Source of the DNA: Trichomonas tenax | Lineage: Eukaryota > Parabasalia > Trichomonadida > Trichomonadidae | Assembly: GCA_023091735.1 (NCBI GenBank) | Contig: JALKBU010000001.1 | Span: forward strand, 1 to 64,000 | Reading direction: 5' to 3' | Length of the DNA stretch: 64,000 nt | Part shown: piece by piece, positions 1 to 9,854 of the stretch | How positions within the stretch are numbered: the first letter of the stretch is position 1 | Layout of the letters: each line of letters begins with the position of its first letter | Position numbers and translations under genes: made by a program | The notes under the pieces: model-generated | Told to the model about the DNA's origin: nothing | The model's database searches: none | The model's input: the letters and a program-made list of their open reading frames with translations, nothing else

Positions 1-1
1 T

Positions 2-388
2 ACTGATTTATATTATTTAGATTCTCAATTTGATCCTTATATTCTTTGTAAAATTCGTTTTTTACTAAATTTTTATTTTTTTTCTTCAAATTATTTGTTT
101 ATAATTCATATTTACCATGCAAGAAGGGATAATTTCGATCGAGTTTCTTGGTTTGGAGTGCAACAAAAACTTGCAATGAACTACGTTTATGGTCTTCATA
201 CTCAGCGTGGAGTTTCAATCTATAAATGTCATTATTGTTTAGACTACAAAGATAATTATAACACTTTTTATAAAGGTGACAGTTTGCCCGCGCAAAAAAG
301 TGACGGTTTATTCATGAAAAGTGACTTTAAGGTTTCCCGTCACTTTTTGATATTCACTTTTGTCCTAGACTCACCTTCTTCATTGTGA
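2..388 (+). CDS. Partial ORF entering from the left edge, unknown
   Basis: An open frame runs from the first bases of the window to a stop at 386-388, so its start would lie outside. No ATG near the edge is needed to explain it. The first ~95 codons are rich in F, Y, I and N, and include a stretch with C-H-Y-C and many aromatic residues. The last ~30 codons overlap the AAAAGTGAC repeat cluster and look non-coding in composition. I recognise no family. It may be the 3' end of a real or decayed gene, or a chance frame in AT-rich DNA. Confidence 0.22.
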   Translation, partial: TDLYYLDSQFDPYILCKIRFLLNFYFFSSNYLFIIHIYHARRDNFDRVSWFGVQQKLAMNYVYGLHTQRGVSIYKCHYCLDYKDNYNTFYKGDSLPAQKSDGLFMKSDFKVSRHFLIFTFVLDSPSSL

Positions 389-502
389 TTGTCACATTTT
401 CTCTGGAAATTTCCAGCCAAGAATTTCCAGAAAAGTGAGCAAAATTAAATGAAAAGTGACGTTTTGGAATCAGGAAATTATGCTTTTTCAAAAAAGTGAG
501 TT
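293..502. repeat. Cluster of AAAAGTGAC-type short repeats
   Basis: Seven copies of AAAAGTGAC/AAAAGTGAG or its complement occur in about 210 bp, in both orientations (for example near 293, 317, 341, 354, 432, 451 and 491). The same word recurs near 48113-48290 and at the ends of the element at 33034-33431. They look like dispersed short repeats or binding sites; the function is unknown. Confidence 0.5.
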
Positions 503-679
503 TTTTTTTTGCTTTTTCGTTCCAATGGGTCAAAAAACGCCGGCTTTCGGCCTGTGATCAATTCAACAAAATCGTGCAACACAAAATATGTCCATTATTA
601 TTTTTCTTTTCTCTCCTCCCCTTCTCCTTTGTTGCTTCTCGGTTTAATAATCAAACATATTGAAGACATTTTGAAAATC

Positions 680-760
680 ACTCCGAGTATAAGCGATATA
701 GCGATGGTGCTGTGGACATTGATACCACAACACCATCAGTATATCACTTACACCCGGAAA
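680..760. repeat. Imperfect hairpin, ~29-36 nt arms
   Basis: The segment 687-715 pairs with 725-753 as an inverted repeat with a few mismatches, and pairing partly extends outward to 680 and 760. The loop is about 9 nt. The core arms contain GATGGTGCTGTGG and CCACAACACCATC. No coding content supports a gene here. Confidence 0.6.
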
Positions 761-976
761 AACAACATTCCGGGCAGATAATTTAATGCAATTTAAAAAG
801 TTAGGTTTTTCATCCTGCTCTCGCTGCAAAGGTCGCTAATGGGGTTTATGAGAGGACCTTGACAACAGGGAAGTTCGTAAAACCTATATTTTTAAATGTT
901 ATACATTTTTATACGAGATCAATCAGTCTTGTTTAATTATCCATTTAGCTATTTTTTTAAATCATAAAATCTCCTC

Positions 977-1049
977 CACTGAATACAAATAGTGCACTAG
1001 AACTGGATCAATGTAATCACTAGTCCTAGTGCATCATTTGCATTCAGTG
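977..1049. repeat. Imperfect inverted repeat, 28-nt arms
   Basis: Arms 977-1004 and 1022-1049 are complementary at about 24 of 28 positions around a 17-nt loop. The outer ends read CACTGAAT and ATTCAGTG. It may be a small foldback element or a regulatory hairpin. Confidence 0.6.
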
Positions 1050-1462
1050 AAATAGAAAGTTTTAGTGAAATTTGATCACTGATTTTCATCATATTGTTAT
1101 ATCCCCATATTCTCAACGATAATGTCACTCACGCATGTGATAGGTGACGTTGTCACTAAGAATATTGGAATAGAACAACTACTACTATGTTTTTTTAGAA
1201 TTGGGTTCAAAAATAGTAAATAACATTGATTATAATATGGTAATGATTGAAGCAAGGCCTGTGAAATGATGTGAATGTTAAAAACTCTTTCAAATCATAA
1301 TCAAATTCGAGATATTTTCAAAACTTCTTATTTTAGTCTTCTTCTCCATACAAGTGTCACTGATGACATAATTTAATGACATGTGTACCAAGAAGATGAT
1401 AAAAACAACAAGTTTTGTTGGTGATTCATGATGTAATTATTTGTTTGGGCAATTAAATTTTT

Positions 1463-2259
1463 ATACGCAAAGTCAGCGAAACTCGTTTTTTAACTCACTG
1501 GATTAACTTTTTGCTAAGTTATTGAACCCCAATGTACAAAATCCTGTTGTGCATGATATATTAAAGAATTAACTAACAAAGTCTATATTTCATTAAAATA
1601 TTAGATATATCTTGCATCAAAAACATTGATTTTCCATGATGTGCTTTACTCATTATAATATATTATATTCCCATTGTATAGCATTTTTATAATGTAAAAT
1701 ATGTTGTTGTCGATGATAAATATGTAAATCTAATCACAAATATGCTATTTTAGCTTTTTTGGAAAAAAGTATTCCAAGTGTTCACACATATGCTCTGTGT
1801 GTTATTTTCCCAAAAATAATGATGATTCTTTTTGTGCGGCTAAATTTGACACATTTATTAAATTGAGAAGAATAGAGCAAGAAAATTTGAAAAGAATCAT
1901 CATTATTTCTGGGAGAATAACACACAGAGCTTATGTGTGAACACTTAGAATACTTTTTTCCAAAAAAGCTAAAATAGCATATTTGTGATTAGATTTACAT
2001 ATTTATCATCGACAACAACATATTTTACATTATAAAAATGCTATACAATGGGAATATAATATATTATAATGAGTAAAGCACATCATGGAAAATCAATGTT
2101 TTTGATGCAAGATATATCTAATATTTTAATGAAATATAGACTTTGTTAGTTAATTCTTTAATATATCATGCACAACAGGATTTTGTACATTGGGGTTCAA
2201 TAACTTAGCAAAAAGTTAATCCAGTGAGTTAAAAAACGAGTTTCGCTGACTTTGCGTAT
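1463..2259. mobile_element. Long palindromic foldback (MITE-like) element, 797 bp
   Basis: Arms 1463-1833 and 1890-2259 are near-identical inverted copies of ~370 bp, separated by only ~56 bp. The outer ends read ATACGCAAAGTC and GACTTTGCGTAT. There is no transposase, so any mobility would have to be supplied in trans. If the element is counted from CGCAAAG to CTTTGCG it is flanked by TA on both sides, which would suit a mariner-type target duplication. This boundary is uncertain because the palindrome itself continues through the TA. The few mismatches between the arms imply recent origin or gene conversion. Confidence 0.75.
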
Positions 2260-2635
2260 CAATTTTAGACAAGCCGATTCATGTTTCTCCAACAACTGTG
2301 AGCCAATAGCACATTAAGGCTTGCGAAATCTAATATAAAGACCACATATACCAATTGGCACACAGTGATGGATGAATTTTTATCAGATAATTTACATTGA
2401 TTTATATAATATTGTGTTTGAGTCATTCTTATTGTTACTGAAGCCACTGCACACATATGCAATGACCGAAGAACCGATAAGAAGGACACAAACACAACAA
2501 TTGGATGAGTTTCAATTTTTCACCCCACCAGACGTCGGTTACACAATGAAACTAAAACAGTATGATAGAGAGTTACACTGCATTATTACAACAAAGTATT
2601 GGCAGGAATTAATTTCAATATTCTAGGTCGATTTT

Positions 2636-2732
2636 GAAATGCTGTTCTATGCACTCCAAATCGATTTCGAATTCAATGGTAGGCATTTCCATTGACTTCT
2701 GAATCGATTTGGAGTGCATAGAACAGCATTTC
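2636..2732. repeat. Hairpin with 44-nt arms
   Basis: Arms 2636-2679 and 2689-2732 are reverse complements with about three mismatches and a 9-nt loop. The inner 32 nt of pairing is essentially perfect. It lies just after a short unsupported ORF (2372-2626). Confidence 0.7.
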
Positions 2733-3404
2733 CCCTGCTTTTCGCGTTTTTTCCCTTCTAGACATGGAAAATATTTAAGACGTTGATTTTGCGATAGAAG
2801 TGTACTATTTAACTCAGATACACAATATGCGATGTGGGACTGTCTTGTGAATATATTACACTATGCAATCTTTGAGATATATACATTTTATTAGCAAGAA
2901 AATCATACATTATTGACTCCTTAGAGTGTCAATTTTGTTGCCACAACATCAACTTGGAACACATTCAATATCACTTATATACGCATGCAACAATTAAAAC
3001 ACCCATCTACAACATATATAAGAGGTGTTATGCATGTCAAGACACAAAAACGCACTTTTTAAAATAATGCAATATTTCATCAAATTTAAAGTTCAAAATC
3101 TGTTAATGTTCACATCGAATTTATATAACAAAGCTTATGAAAAATACAAGCACATATGAATTCAATCATTAAACGTATAATATAAGTTTAATCTCATAAC
3201 TAAAATTTTCAATTACTGTGTTTAAGCTATTTAATCAATGTGTCAATAATATAAACACCTAGCTAAATACAATATTAGTGTTGAATACCTTCAATTCCAT
3301 AATTTTAAAAACATTCAATTAATTAAACTTTACTAATTCAGTAACAACATCGCTAGACTATACCTAGACATTTCGCTAATGAGTGAAGGTCTATAATAGC
3401 CCTC

Positions 3405-3998
3405 ATGATGGAAGCAAGCGATATACAGCTTTATAAAGGCCAAGGCCTCGAAGTTTGGTGGCGTAAATTGCATACATTTCAGTTGTTTTTGGATGATAAA
3501 AATCTATTTCACTCAAAAGTTATAAAAATGACGCCAATTAAACCTATTTCTGTCGGCCCTGGAACAGAAGTCCACTACCGCGGCAAGAAAGATTACGTTT
3601 TGTTGTCTAATGCAATACATGAAGCTTTTTCACTCAGAGAAAAACCACTTACTGGTCCTGAGCGCTTAGTGATATCAATGTATCATATTGTCTCTATAGA
3701 TGAACCTAAAACCGTTCGCGTTGTGTTTAAGAGCCCAGATAACGATGGACACACATGCTTAGTCAGCAGAAAGTCAATCCAGAACCCAGACGGTACTTGG
3801 ATGCTTGGGTTTTGCGAGAGATACACAATTCCTTCCAAACACAATGCAATTCTTGTTGACGAACAGACAATATCTGATATAGTTAGCTTCAATATAATTC
3901 TATTGCCAAAAATTCAATCTGTCGTTGTTGCACATTTCTATTCTTCAATATATACTCTCCATGATTCTTTATATATATATATCAAACATAAATTTTAA
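3405..3998 (+). CDS. Possible tubby-like domain protein, probably truncated or frameshifted
   Basis: Two adjacent ATGs (3405, 3408) begin a 197-codon frame. Residues ~125-160 read like the core of a tubby C-terminal domain: a Trp-x-Leu-Gly-Phe-x-x-Arg block (WMLGF) followed by PSKHNAILVDE. This recalls the 'NF.GRV...S.KNFQ' block of Tub proteins. After residue ~165 the sequence turns into low-complexity I/Y/S residues. A Tub-like tail (P-D-A-A-F ... D-K-L) can be read downstream at about 4080-4120 in another frame, so the 3' part may be frameshifted. The tubby assignment is inference from short motifs; a lineage-specific unknown protein is the alternative. Confidence 0.4.
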   Translation: MMEASDIQLYKGQGLEVWWRKLHTFQLFLDDKNLFHSKVIKMTPIKPISVGPGTEVHYRGKKDYVLLSNAIHEAFSLREKPLTGPERLVISMYHIVSIDEPKTVRVVFKSPDNDGHTCLVSRKSIQNPDGTWMLGFCERYTIPSKHNAILVDEQTISDIVSFNIILLPKIQSVVVAHFYSSIYTLHDSLYIYIKHKF

Positions 3999-4320
3999 TC
4001 TATCAAGTTAATTTTCATTCATCATATTTGTAGATATATCTTTGATAACATTTTCTTTTTTAAACATATCCAAATCCTCTTCCAGATGCTGCCTTTACCT
4101 ATGCTTGTGATAAATTGAAGATAATGAATTATCAAATTACAGATGAAAAAAACTATATAAATATGTCGTTATCTATTTAATATTTTCTGACATTAACTAT
4201 ATAAATATATATACATATTAGTGACATATATTAATATCGAATTCATTTCCATTTTTTATTAATTACATATCATAATAAACTCACATTTTTAATTATAAAA
4301 CACATAACAATTGAAGGCTC

Positions 4321-4500
4321 TTACACCTTAAGTTTCTTCATATTCTTTCCCCATATTTTGACTTCTTTAACTTCTTCTTCATGTTCATCCTCAGAATTTT
4401 CTTTCTTCTCCTCTTTTCCTTTCGCCTCTTCTTGCTTTATATAAATCTCCAGTGCCGAGTTCCAGTTCTTTGCTTTCCTTGAAACGAGAACGACTATTTG
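4321..4500 (-). pseudogene. K/E-rich downstream segment without its own start
   Basis: This 59-codon open segment begins right after a TGA (4503-4501) and ends with TAA at 4323-4321. It has no ATG near its beginning. It includes WNSALEIYIKQEE and a highly charged KEEKKENSEDEHEEE stretch, then ends in KKLKV. The charged, helix-prone composition suggests it is translated as the C-terminus of the gene that starts at 4844, after a frameshift or splice that I cannot place. Confidence 0.3.
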
Positions 4501-4550
4501 TCAAACATATAACAAACAAAAATGATAATATTTTGTTGTTTTCTTAGAAC

Positions 4551-4844
4551 TCAGTCCCAGTACGTTTGTGCTGTTTCGTATGGTGCTGGAATTGATTTGA
4601 TTGGTGGCATTTGACGCATTTGCTGTTGGACAATTGATGGAAGAATGTCTAGAGGGACTTCTGGTCTATATGGCGCTTCGTGATGATGTGGTGGAGGCAT
4701 TGTTTGTGAATTTGTTTTACGAAAATCGTTATAGGGCAGCTGATAGTCATTATACGGACCACGCGGTTGACCGTACATTTCCCTGTCCATGTATCCGCCA
4801 TAACTCATTGAGCTTTGTCTTGGAATATAATTCCTTCCGTCCAT
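4551..4844 (-). CDS. Small P/Y/Q-rich protein, unknown (possible first part of a split gene)
   Basis: The ATG at 4844 starts a 97-residue frame rich in Tyr, Pro, Gln and Met with a His cluster (PPPHHHEA), probably disordered. The stop falls at 4553-4551. Downstream on the same strand, another frame (4500-4321) encodes a lysine/glutamate-rich segment with clear coding character. The two may be one gene broken by a frameshift, or joined by an unrecognised intron; no trichomonad-type splice signals were seen between them. No family recognised. Confidence 0.4.
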   Translation of the reverse strand: MDGRNYIPRQSSMSYGGYMDREMYGQPRGPYNDYQLPYNDFRKTNSQTMPPPHHHEAPYRPEVPLDILPSIVQQQMRQMPPIKSIPAPYETAQTYWD

Positions 4845-5416
4845 TCTAAAAAGAGAAAGTGACAATATAACCCTAAAGTCACATTTATAATGTTAATAGT
4901 AAGTCACATTTCATTTCTATTATTTTTCTTGTTTTCTATTTTCCAAATACATTCATTCCCATAAAGCAATTTTCAATTTCAAAAACCCTATAACATATAT
5001 TGATCTTCAAGCTGTATTAATTATATTGAAATTCAAAATAATAAATCATCAATGTATAAGCTATGATAGCAGTGTACATGATTGCTTCTTGATGAGCAAC
5101 AAATTAGTAAGTTGTTTGTATGATATTTGATTAGTTATTATTGATCTTCTTATCAAAGATACTATTTCAAGATATTGATAAAATGAATAAAGGTAATAAA
5201 TATAAATGATGTACATATTTGATGGATACGACAAAGCACGTTCAAATGTATAATTTTTTCATGTTCGAGATAAAATATGAAAAAATTTGCAAAAAAATTG
5301 AAAATCTAGAGATACTTTTAAATGGAGATTTCCAAAACTCAAATGAAATCGCTTTGAAAATAATAACAATAAATAATCGTTTTCAACACAAAAAAAGTCC
5401 GTTATATTAGTAATTG
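4845..5416. other. AT-rich intergenic region
   Basis: No supported gene. A 62-codon ATG frame at 5222-5410 has poor coding character and is not called. The region should contain the promoter of the EF-hand gene at 5417 and of the minus-strand gene at 4844; I see no TTTACATGTCA element here. Confidence 0.4.
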
Positions 5417-8185
5417 ATGTCGGGAGAACTTGAACTTCTTCTTGACCGCATCAGGACGCACATATATCTAAACGGAGACCGCCCGACGGAGTGGTTTTTG
5501 GATTTCGACAAGCTGCGAAGTGGAAGAGTCACAGAGCAGCAATTTTATCGTGTTCTTGCGATGATTAAAGTACAGATCTCCGAGGAAGAGTCTAAAATGC
5601 TCGCACAGAACTACGCAGAAAACAACATGGTTAACTACAGACGCTTTTGCGACGAAATTCACGATATTTTCACTAACCTTAATTTAGAAAACGAGCCTCA
5701 CGGCACGCTCAAGAACTCGCGCGAGATCGTTGCTAAAACTCTCAAGACAAATATTCAGAACCTTGATAATGAAGTGCTTAATCTCCTCAATAAGCTCGCT
5801 TACCAAGTCAGAACAAGGGCCATCCACATCAGGGAGGCATACATGGACTTCGACCCACACAACAACGGTCGCGTCACACAGTCTCAATTCCTTCGCGCAA
5901 ATCCGTTCGATCTTACAACAGCTGAGCTTAACCTCTTGTGCAGGACTTACACAGACCCAGTCGCGAAGGATGTTAACTACCGCAAGTTGTATCTCGACGT
6001 TAATCAGGCTTTAGATCAATATAAGTCTAACACAGGCACAAACATTGTTAACCGTGGTTTATTACCGCATCAGCTTCTTAGCCTCTCAGTTAACACAAAG
6101 AAACCATCTGGCACAGTCTTAGATGTAATCACAAGATTTGCAAAGGTTGTTCGCGAGCAGAGAATTCGTGTTTACGATTTCTTCGCTGCCCACGACCCAC
6201 TCAACCAGGGTCTCATCACACGCTCCAAGTTTGAAGGTACAATCACAGTGTTCGGATTTTCTTTCAATACAGAAGAAATCACTTATCTCAGTGAGAAGTA
6301 CAGAGAGGTTCAGGCTTCTACAGAGTACGTCAGATACCGTGAGTTCTGCAAGGATGTCGAAGAGGCAACAAATGCAACAGTCACATCATCTGTTCAGACA
6401 CTCGCTGTCACAGCAGAACCATCACAGGAACTCAAGCGCATTCTCGATAACGTCCGCCACACAGTTATCAGATTCCGCATCAACGTTTTGCCAACATTCC
6501 AGAACTTCGATCGCCAGAAGCGCGGTTTCGTCACAGAGCCACAGTTCCACCGTGCTCTCTCCACACTCAAGATCAACATTACAACAGCCGAACTCGCCGA
6601 GATCGGCCGCTTCTACGGCAGTGATGAAGGTGTCGACTACTTTAAATTCGTTGAAGATATCGATCCATCGCACTCACAGAGCCGCCGAGTCTTCAAGCCA
6701 ATCGGCACAGACAAGCAGTCCATCATGGATGTCTACGGCCACACACCAACAGGCGACTTGTTCATCACCCCAGATAAAGCTGATGAGCTCATCCACAAGA
6801 GCAAGCGCGGACTTATCAAGAAGATAGATGAGCACAGAGATATCGATTCCCTTATGTACGCGATGAAGCAGTGGTCCATCGTTAACTCTGTCCACTTCGC
6901 TGACTTCTTCGCAGACTTCGATAAGCGCAACTGCGGTGAGATCCCAGTTTCTCAGTTCCGCTCCGGTCTCAGCCTTTCCACATACAGAGTCACAGAGGAC
7001 GAGTTCGACTTGATCGCTGAGGAATATGCAAGTGAGACAAGACCAAACTTCGTCTGCTGGCGCCAGTTCTGCAATAATATCAAGGAGGCCATTGCTCCAC
7101 TCGACCTCGAGAAGACACCGCAGATCAACCCAGAGGTCCCAGCTGAGAAGTATCAGACGAGATCTCTCGTTCTCCGCCCAGAGAAGGACATGACATCCAA
7201 GGTCGAGCAGATCCTTGGTAACGTCGCCAAGTTCGTTCGCAGCAGAAGACTCTCCTTGATCGAGCAGTTCAAGGACAAGGACCGCCTCAACCACAAGAGA
7301 ACAACAGCAACAGGCTTCGCTCAGGTCATTCAGCTCATCGGTGTTCACATCTCCAAGGATGAAATCGATACACTCTGCACATTCTACAACGACCCGAACA
7401 CAAACTTCGTTGACTATGTTAGATTCTGCCAGGATATTGAGCAGCGCACAGGACAGATCTTCGGTGACACAGCTTCCAACAGCATCGTCATCAACTCAAT
7501 CCCACAGTACTCCAAGGAGGAGTCTCCATACTTGGTTTCTGCTAAGTCAACAGTTCCAAGTGATGACTGGTCATGCATCTTGAAGAACCTCCAGACATAC
7601 ATCTTCAAGCGCCAGATTCGTCTTACAGATTTCTTCAAGGCCTTCGATCAGCTCAATCGCGGTATTGTCACACAGCAGAAATTCAACTCTGTCGTTGGAC
7701 AGACAGGACTTCCTCTCACAGCTAAACAGATGGAGCTTGTTGCCTTCAGGTTCACACCTCCCGGCCAGTCCGACATGTTCGACTACAGATCATTTTGCAA
7801 GGAGGTCAACCAGATCTTCGGACCAACAGAATTACAGAAAGCACCAACATCAGAGAACGACAAGCGCGTCGACAGTCTTCCAGATCCATCAAAGACTCTC
7901 CAAGTCTTGGACACGGCTCAGGAGAGATTTTTCAACGGCATTATCAAGAGGATGCATAATGAGGTCGTCACGAAGAGAATGAACATCCAGGAGCAGTTCA
8001 TTGACTACGACAGAGCACCAAGGAAGAACTACATCACCAAGCAGCAGTTCAAGCAGTGCATTGCAAGACTTGGACTCTCAACGAACCCGAAGGAGTTCGA
8101 TCTACTTTGTAAGAAATATAGATGCACAGACTTAGATGATATGAATTACATGGCCTTCTGCAACGATATCGAAGGATCTAATTAA
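5417..8185 (+). CDS. Eight-unit degenerate EF-hand repeat protein (EFCAB6-like)
   Basis: The ATG at 5417 gives a 922-residue protein. It is built of about eight repeats of 80-110 residues. Each repeat starts with an amphipathic helix (such as DRIRTHIYL or KFVRSRRLSL), then has an EF-hand-like helix-loop-helix with FxDFDxxxxGxVTxxQF, then a partner motif ending in (V/D)YxxFCxDI. This architecture resembles EFCAB6/DJBP-type axonemal proteins. Most loops lack the full set of calcium ligands: loop position 12 is usually Gln or Lys instead of Glu, so many units probably do not bind calcium. Codon use is strongly biased to C/G-ending codons (CTC, CGC, AAG) compared with neighbours, as expected for a highly expressed gene. 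The role as a structural or axonemal protein is inferred from the architecture. Confidence 0.8.
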   Translation: MSGELELLLDRIRTHIYLNGDRPTEWFLDFDKLRSGRVTEQQFYRVLAMIKVQISEEESKMLAQNYAENNMVNYRRFCDEIHDIFTNLNLENEPHGTLKNSREIVAKTLKTNIQNLDNEVLNLLNKLAYQVRTRAIHIREAYMDFDPHNNGRVTQSQFLRANPFDLTTAELNLLCRTYTDPVAKDVNYRKLYLDVNQALDQYKSNTGTNIVNRGLLPHQLLSLSVNTKKPSGTVLDVITRFAKVVREQRIRVYDFFAAHDPLNQGLITRSKFEGTITVFGFSFNTEEITYLSEKYREVQASTEYVRYREFCKDVEEATNATVTSSVQTLAVTAEPSQELKRILDNVRHTVIRFRINVLPTFQNFDRQKRGFVTEPQFHRALSTLKINITTAELAEIGRFYGSDEGVDYFKFVEDIDPSHSQSRRVFKPIGTDKQSIMDVYGHTPTGDLFITPDKADELIHKSKRGLIKKIDEHRDIDSLMYAMKQWSIVNSVHFADFFADFDKRNCGEIPVSQFRSGLSLSTYRVTEDEFDLIAEEYASETRPNFVCWRQFCNNIKEAIAPLDLEKTPQINPEVPAEKYQTRSLVLRPEKDMTSKVEQILGNVAKFVRSRRLSLIEQFKDKDRLNHKRTTATGFAQVIQLIGVHISKDEIDTLCTFYNDPNTNFVDYVRFCQDIEQRTGQIFGDTASNSIVINSIPQYSKEESPYLVSAKSTVPSDDWSCILKNLQTYIFKRQIRLTDFFKAFDQLNRGIVTQQKFNSVVGQTGLPLTAKQMELVAFRFTPPGQSDMFDYRSFCKEVNQIFGPTELQKAPTSENDKRVDSLPDPSKTLQVLDTAQERFFNGIIKRMHNEVVTKRMNIQEQFIDYDRAPRKNYITKQQFKQCIARLGLSTNPKEFDLLCKKYRCTDLDDMNYMAFCNDIEGSN

Positions 8186-8249
8186 GATATATTTTTATTT
8201 TTTTGGTTTGGTTTATTTTAAAGTCGCAAGTCACTAAAATTAAAATGTT

Positions 8250-9854
8250 TTACAACACAAATTTATACTTTTTTACTTTCTTCTTCTTTTTCAATGATTT
8301 CGTAGTTTGGTTAAAACTATACGGAACCAAAACAAATTCATCAAATGTGAAAGTATCATCTATATCATTCCTTATTTCTTCCAAAACAGCTCTAAATTTA
8401 TCTATTGGAACAGTTATCGATTGATCTCTTAATTGATCATGACAATACGATTTTGCACATTTCCACTCTTTCGCTCTGCATCGCTTCAAGAGATCGCTAT
8501 CATCCAAAGTTATATTGGAATATATGCTGTGATAATTAACTCCTGAATAATCTGCTGCAACATGGAACCAATCTCTGCAAGTGTATCCAAGTGGTAATAG
8601 TTCTACGATATGAGTTCTGCGTCTGTGGGATGAAGGATGCATCCAAACTACATTCGTTAAACCACTTCCGTGGACACCGATAACGACACTGCATCGTGCA
8701 AAGAAATACAATTGATCTCTTGGATGCATTCTATCAAGATTTCCATTTATAATATAGCAGTCACCTAAAACATTATAAATGGCTTTATAATATTCATCAG
8801 AGTTCGTGATATTTCTTTTAGTTGTATTTCTATCAATGATGAATACTAGTGGCTTGTTTTTAAGTCCGAATCCAATCTTTGATATTTTGTTTAAACTCAA
8901 AGCAGTATCACGCAATCCATTATAATCGGCTCTTATAAAGTTATAATGGAACGATATAGAATCATCATATTCACGATAATCATATGGATTATCCTCGAAT
9001 TTATCAATTCCTATATAAGCATGATCCATAATGAAATCAGATTCGCGTTCGAGAATTTTGATGTTTCCCATAGTTTGAATGTATTCTTCGAAATCAATAT
9101 CACCGAAGTGATGAACGTATATTGTTCTATCTTCTATTCTATCTTTAGTGTGGTACTTAGCGAATGTTAGGAAAGGTACAATGAAGTCAAACACTGTGTG
9201 CCAAAGCATTTGTTCATTCCAAAATGTTCCATAGATGTATGAGTTATTTCCTCGTCGTTCAATTTTTGGATCAGGAAGCGAATGAATAAGCTTCGGCTCG
9301 TTGTGCCATCGCTCATCGGATTTATCAAAAGGAGGCGCACGTGGTCCAGGAACAAGAAATGGCTTGTCAAACTCAATATTCGCTTTGCTGTAGAAATAAA
9401 AGTTCTTGTTAACATAACCAATGTTTCTGCCTTCACACCAACGTGTTTCGTAAAACTTGTTGTAACATTTCAGTCTGGAGTAGTTTGACTCTGTAAATTT
9501 CGTTGTGCGGAGCTTTATATCGAATTTTCTTGAATGGCCGCATTTTAATTTTGCTGAATATTTGTAAATGAAGGGCATATAGAAGTTCAATTTGATCACA
9601 CTGCTGTTTATAATTGTAACATCTGATGTATTCTCTGGGAAATGTATTTTTTGCTTCTGATATTTTGTTTTTAACGAAAAATATTCGGCAAAGTTTTCTT
9701 TTCCCGTTGAGTTATGATAGACATTGATATCGTCTTTATGTGTTTCAACTTTTTCGATCAGATTGCAAAAATTAGAAATTGCAACAGATAAAAATATCAA
9801 CAAACTAACAAATAAATGATTTCAAAACTTTTCAATATTCTCAAAAATAATCAT
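8250..9854 (-). CDS. GT61-family glycosyltransferase, in-frame TGA at codon 11
   Basis: The protein resembles GT61 transferases (DUF563; EOGT/xylosyltransferase-like). At about residues 375-415 it has RDQLYFFARC then GVHGSGLTNVVWMHP, followed by a VELLPLG block, the typical GT61 donor-site region. Such enzymes transfer sugars in the secretory pathway. A hydrophobic stretch (NHLFVSLLIFLSVAIS) near the N-terminus would be a signal-anchor. No ATG precedes it in the open part of the frame. The only upstream in-frame ATG (9854) is separated from it by a TGA at 9824-9822. Either this TGA is a polymorphism or error, or the gene is newly inactivated. The remainder is intact. The stop lies only ~65 bp from the convergent end of the EF-hand gene. 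Confidence 0.75.

Larger units (their letters stand above)
389..3404. other. 3-kb gene-poor region
   Basis: Apart from the repeats listed separately, I see no supported gene. One 84-codon ATG ORF (2372-2626, plus strand) exists but has no recognisable family, and its opposite strand is also open, so I do not call it. The stretch 2733-3404 is plain AT-rich sequence leading up to the gene at 3405. Confidence 0.5.

Noticed and set aside
2372..2626. 84-codon ATG ORF
   Set aside because: No recognisable family, opposite strand equally open, and the flank is repeat-rich; coding character is poor.
4504..4553. Spliceosomal intron between 4553 and 4500
   Set aside because: No GTAYGT donor or ACTAACACACAG acceptor of the known trichomonad type; kept only as a possibility in the findings.
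5222..5410. 62-codon ORF just before the EF-hand gene
   Set aside because: AT-rich composition with K/N/I bias expected of non-coding DNA; stops before the next ATG in the same frame.
6674..7348. 224-codon minus-strand ORF inside the EF-hand gene
   Set aside because: It is the complement of a GC-rich, codon-biased gene, which naturally leaves the opposite frame open.
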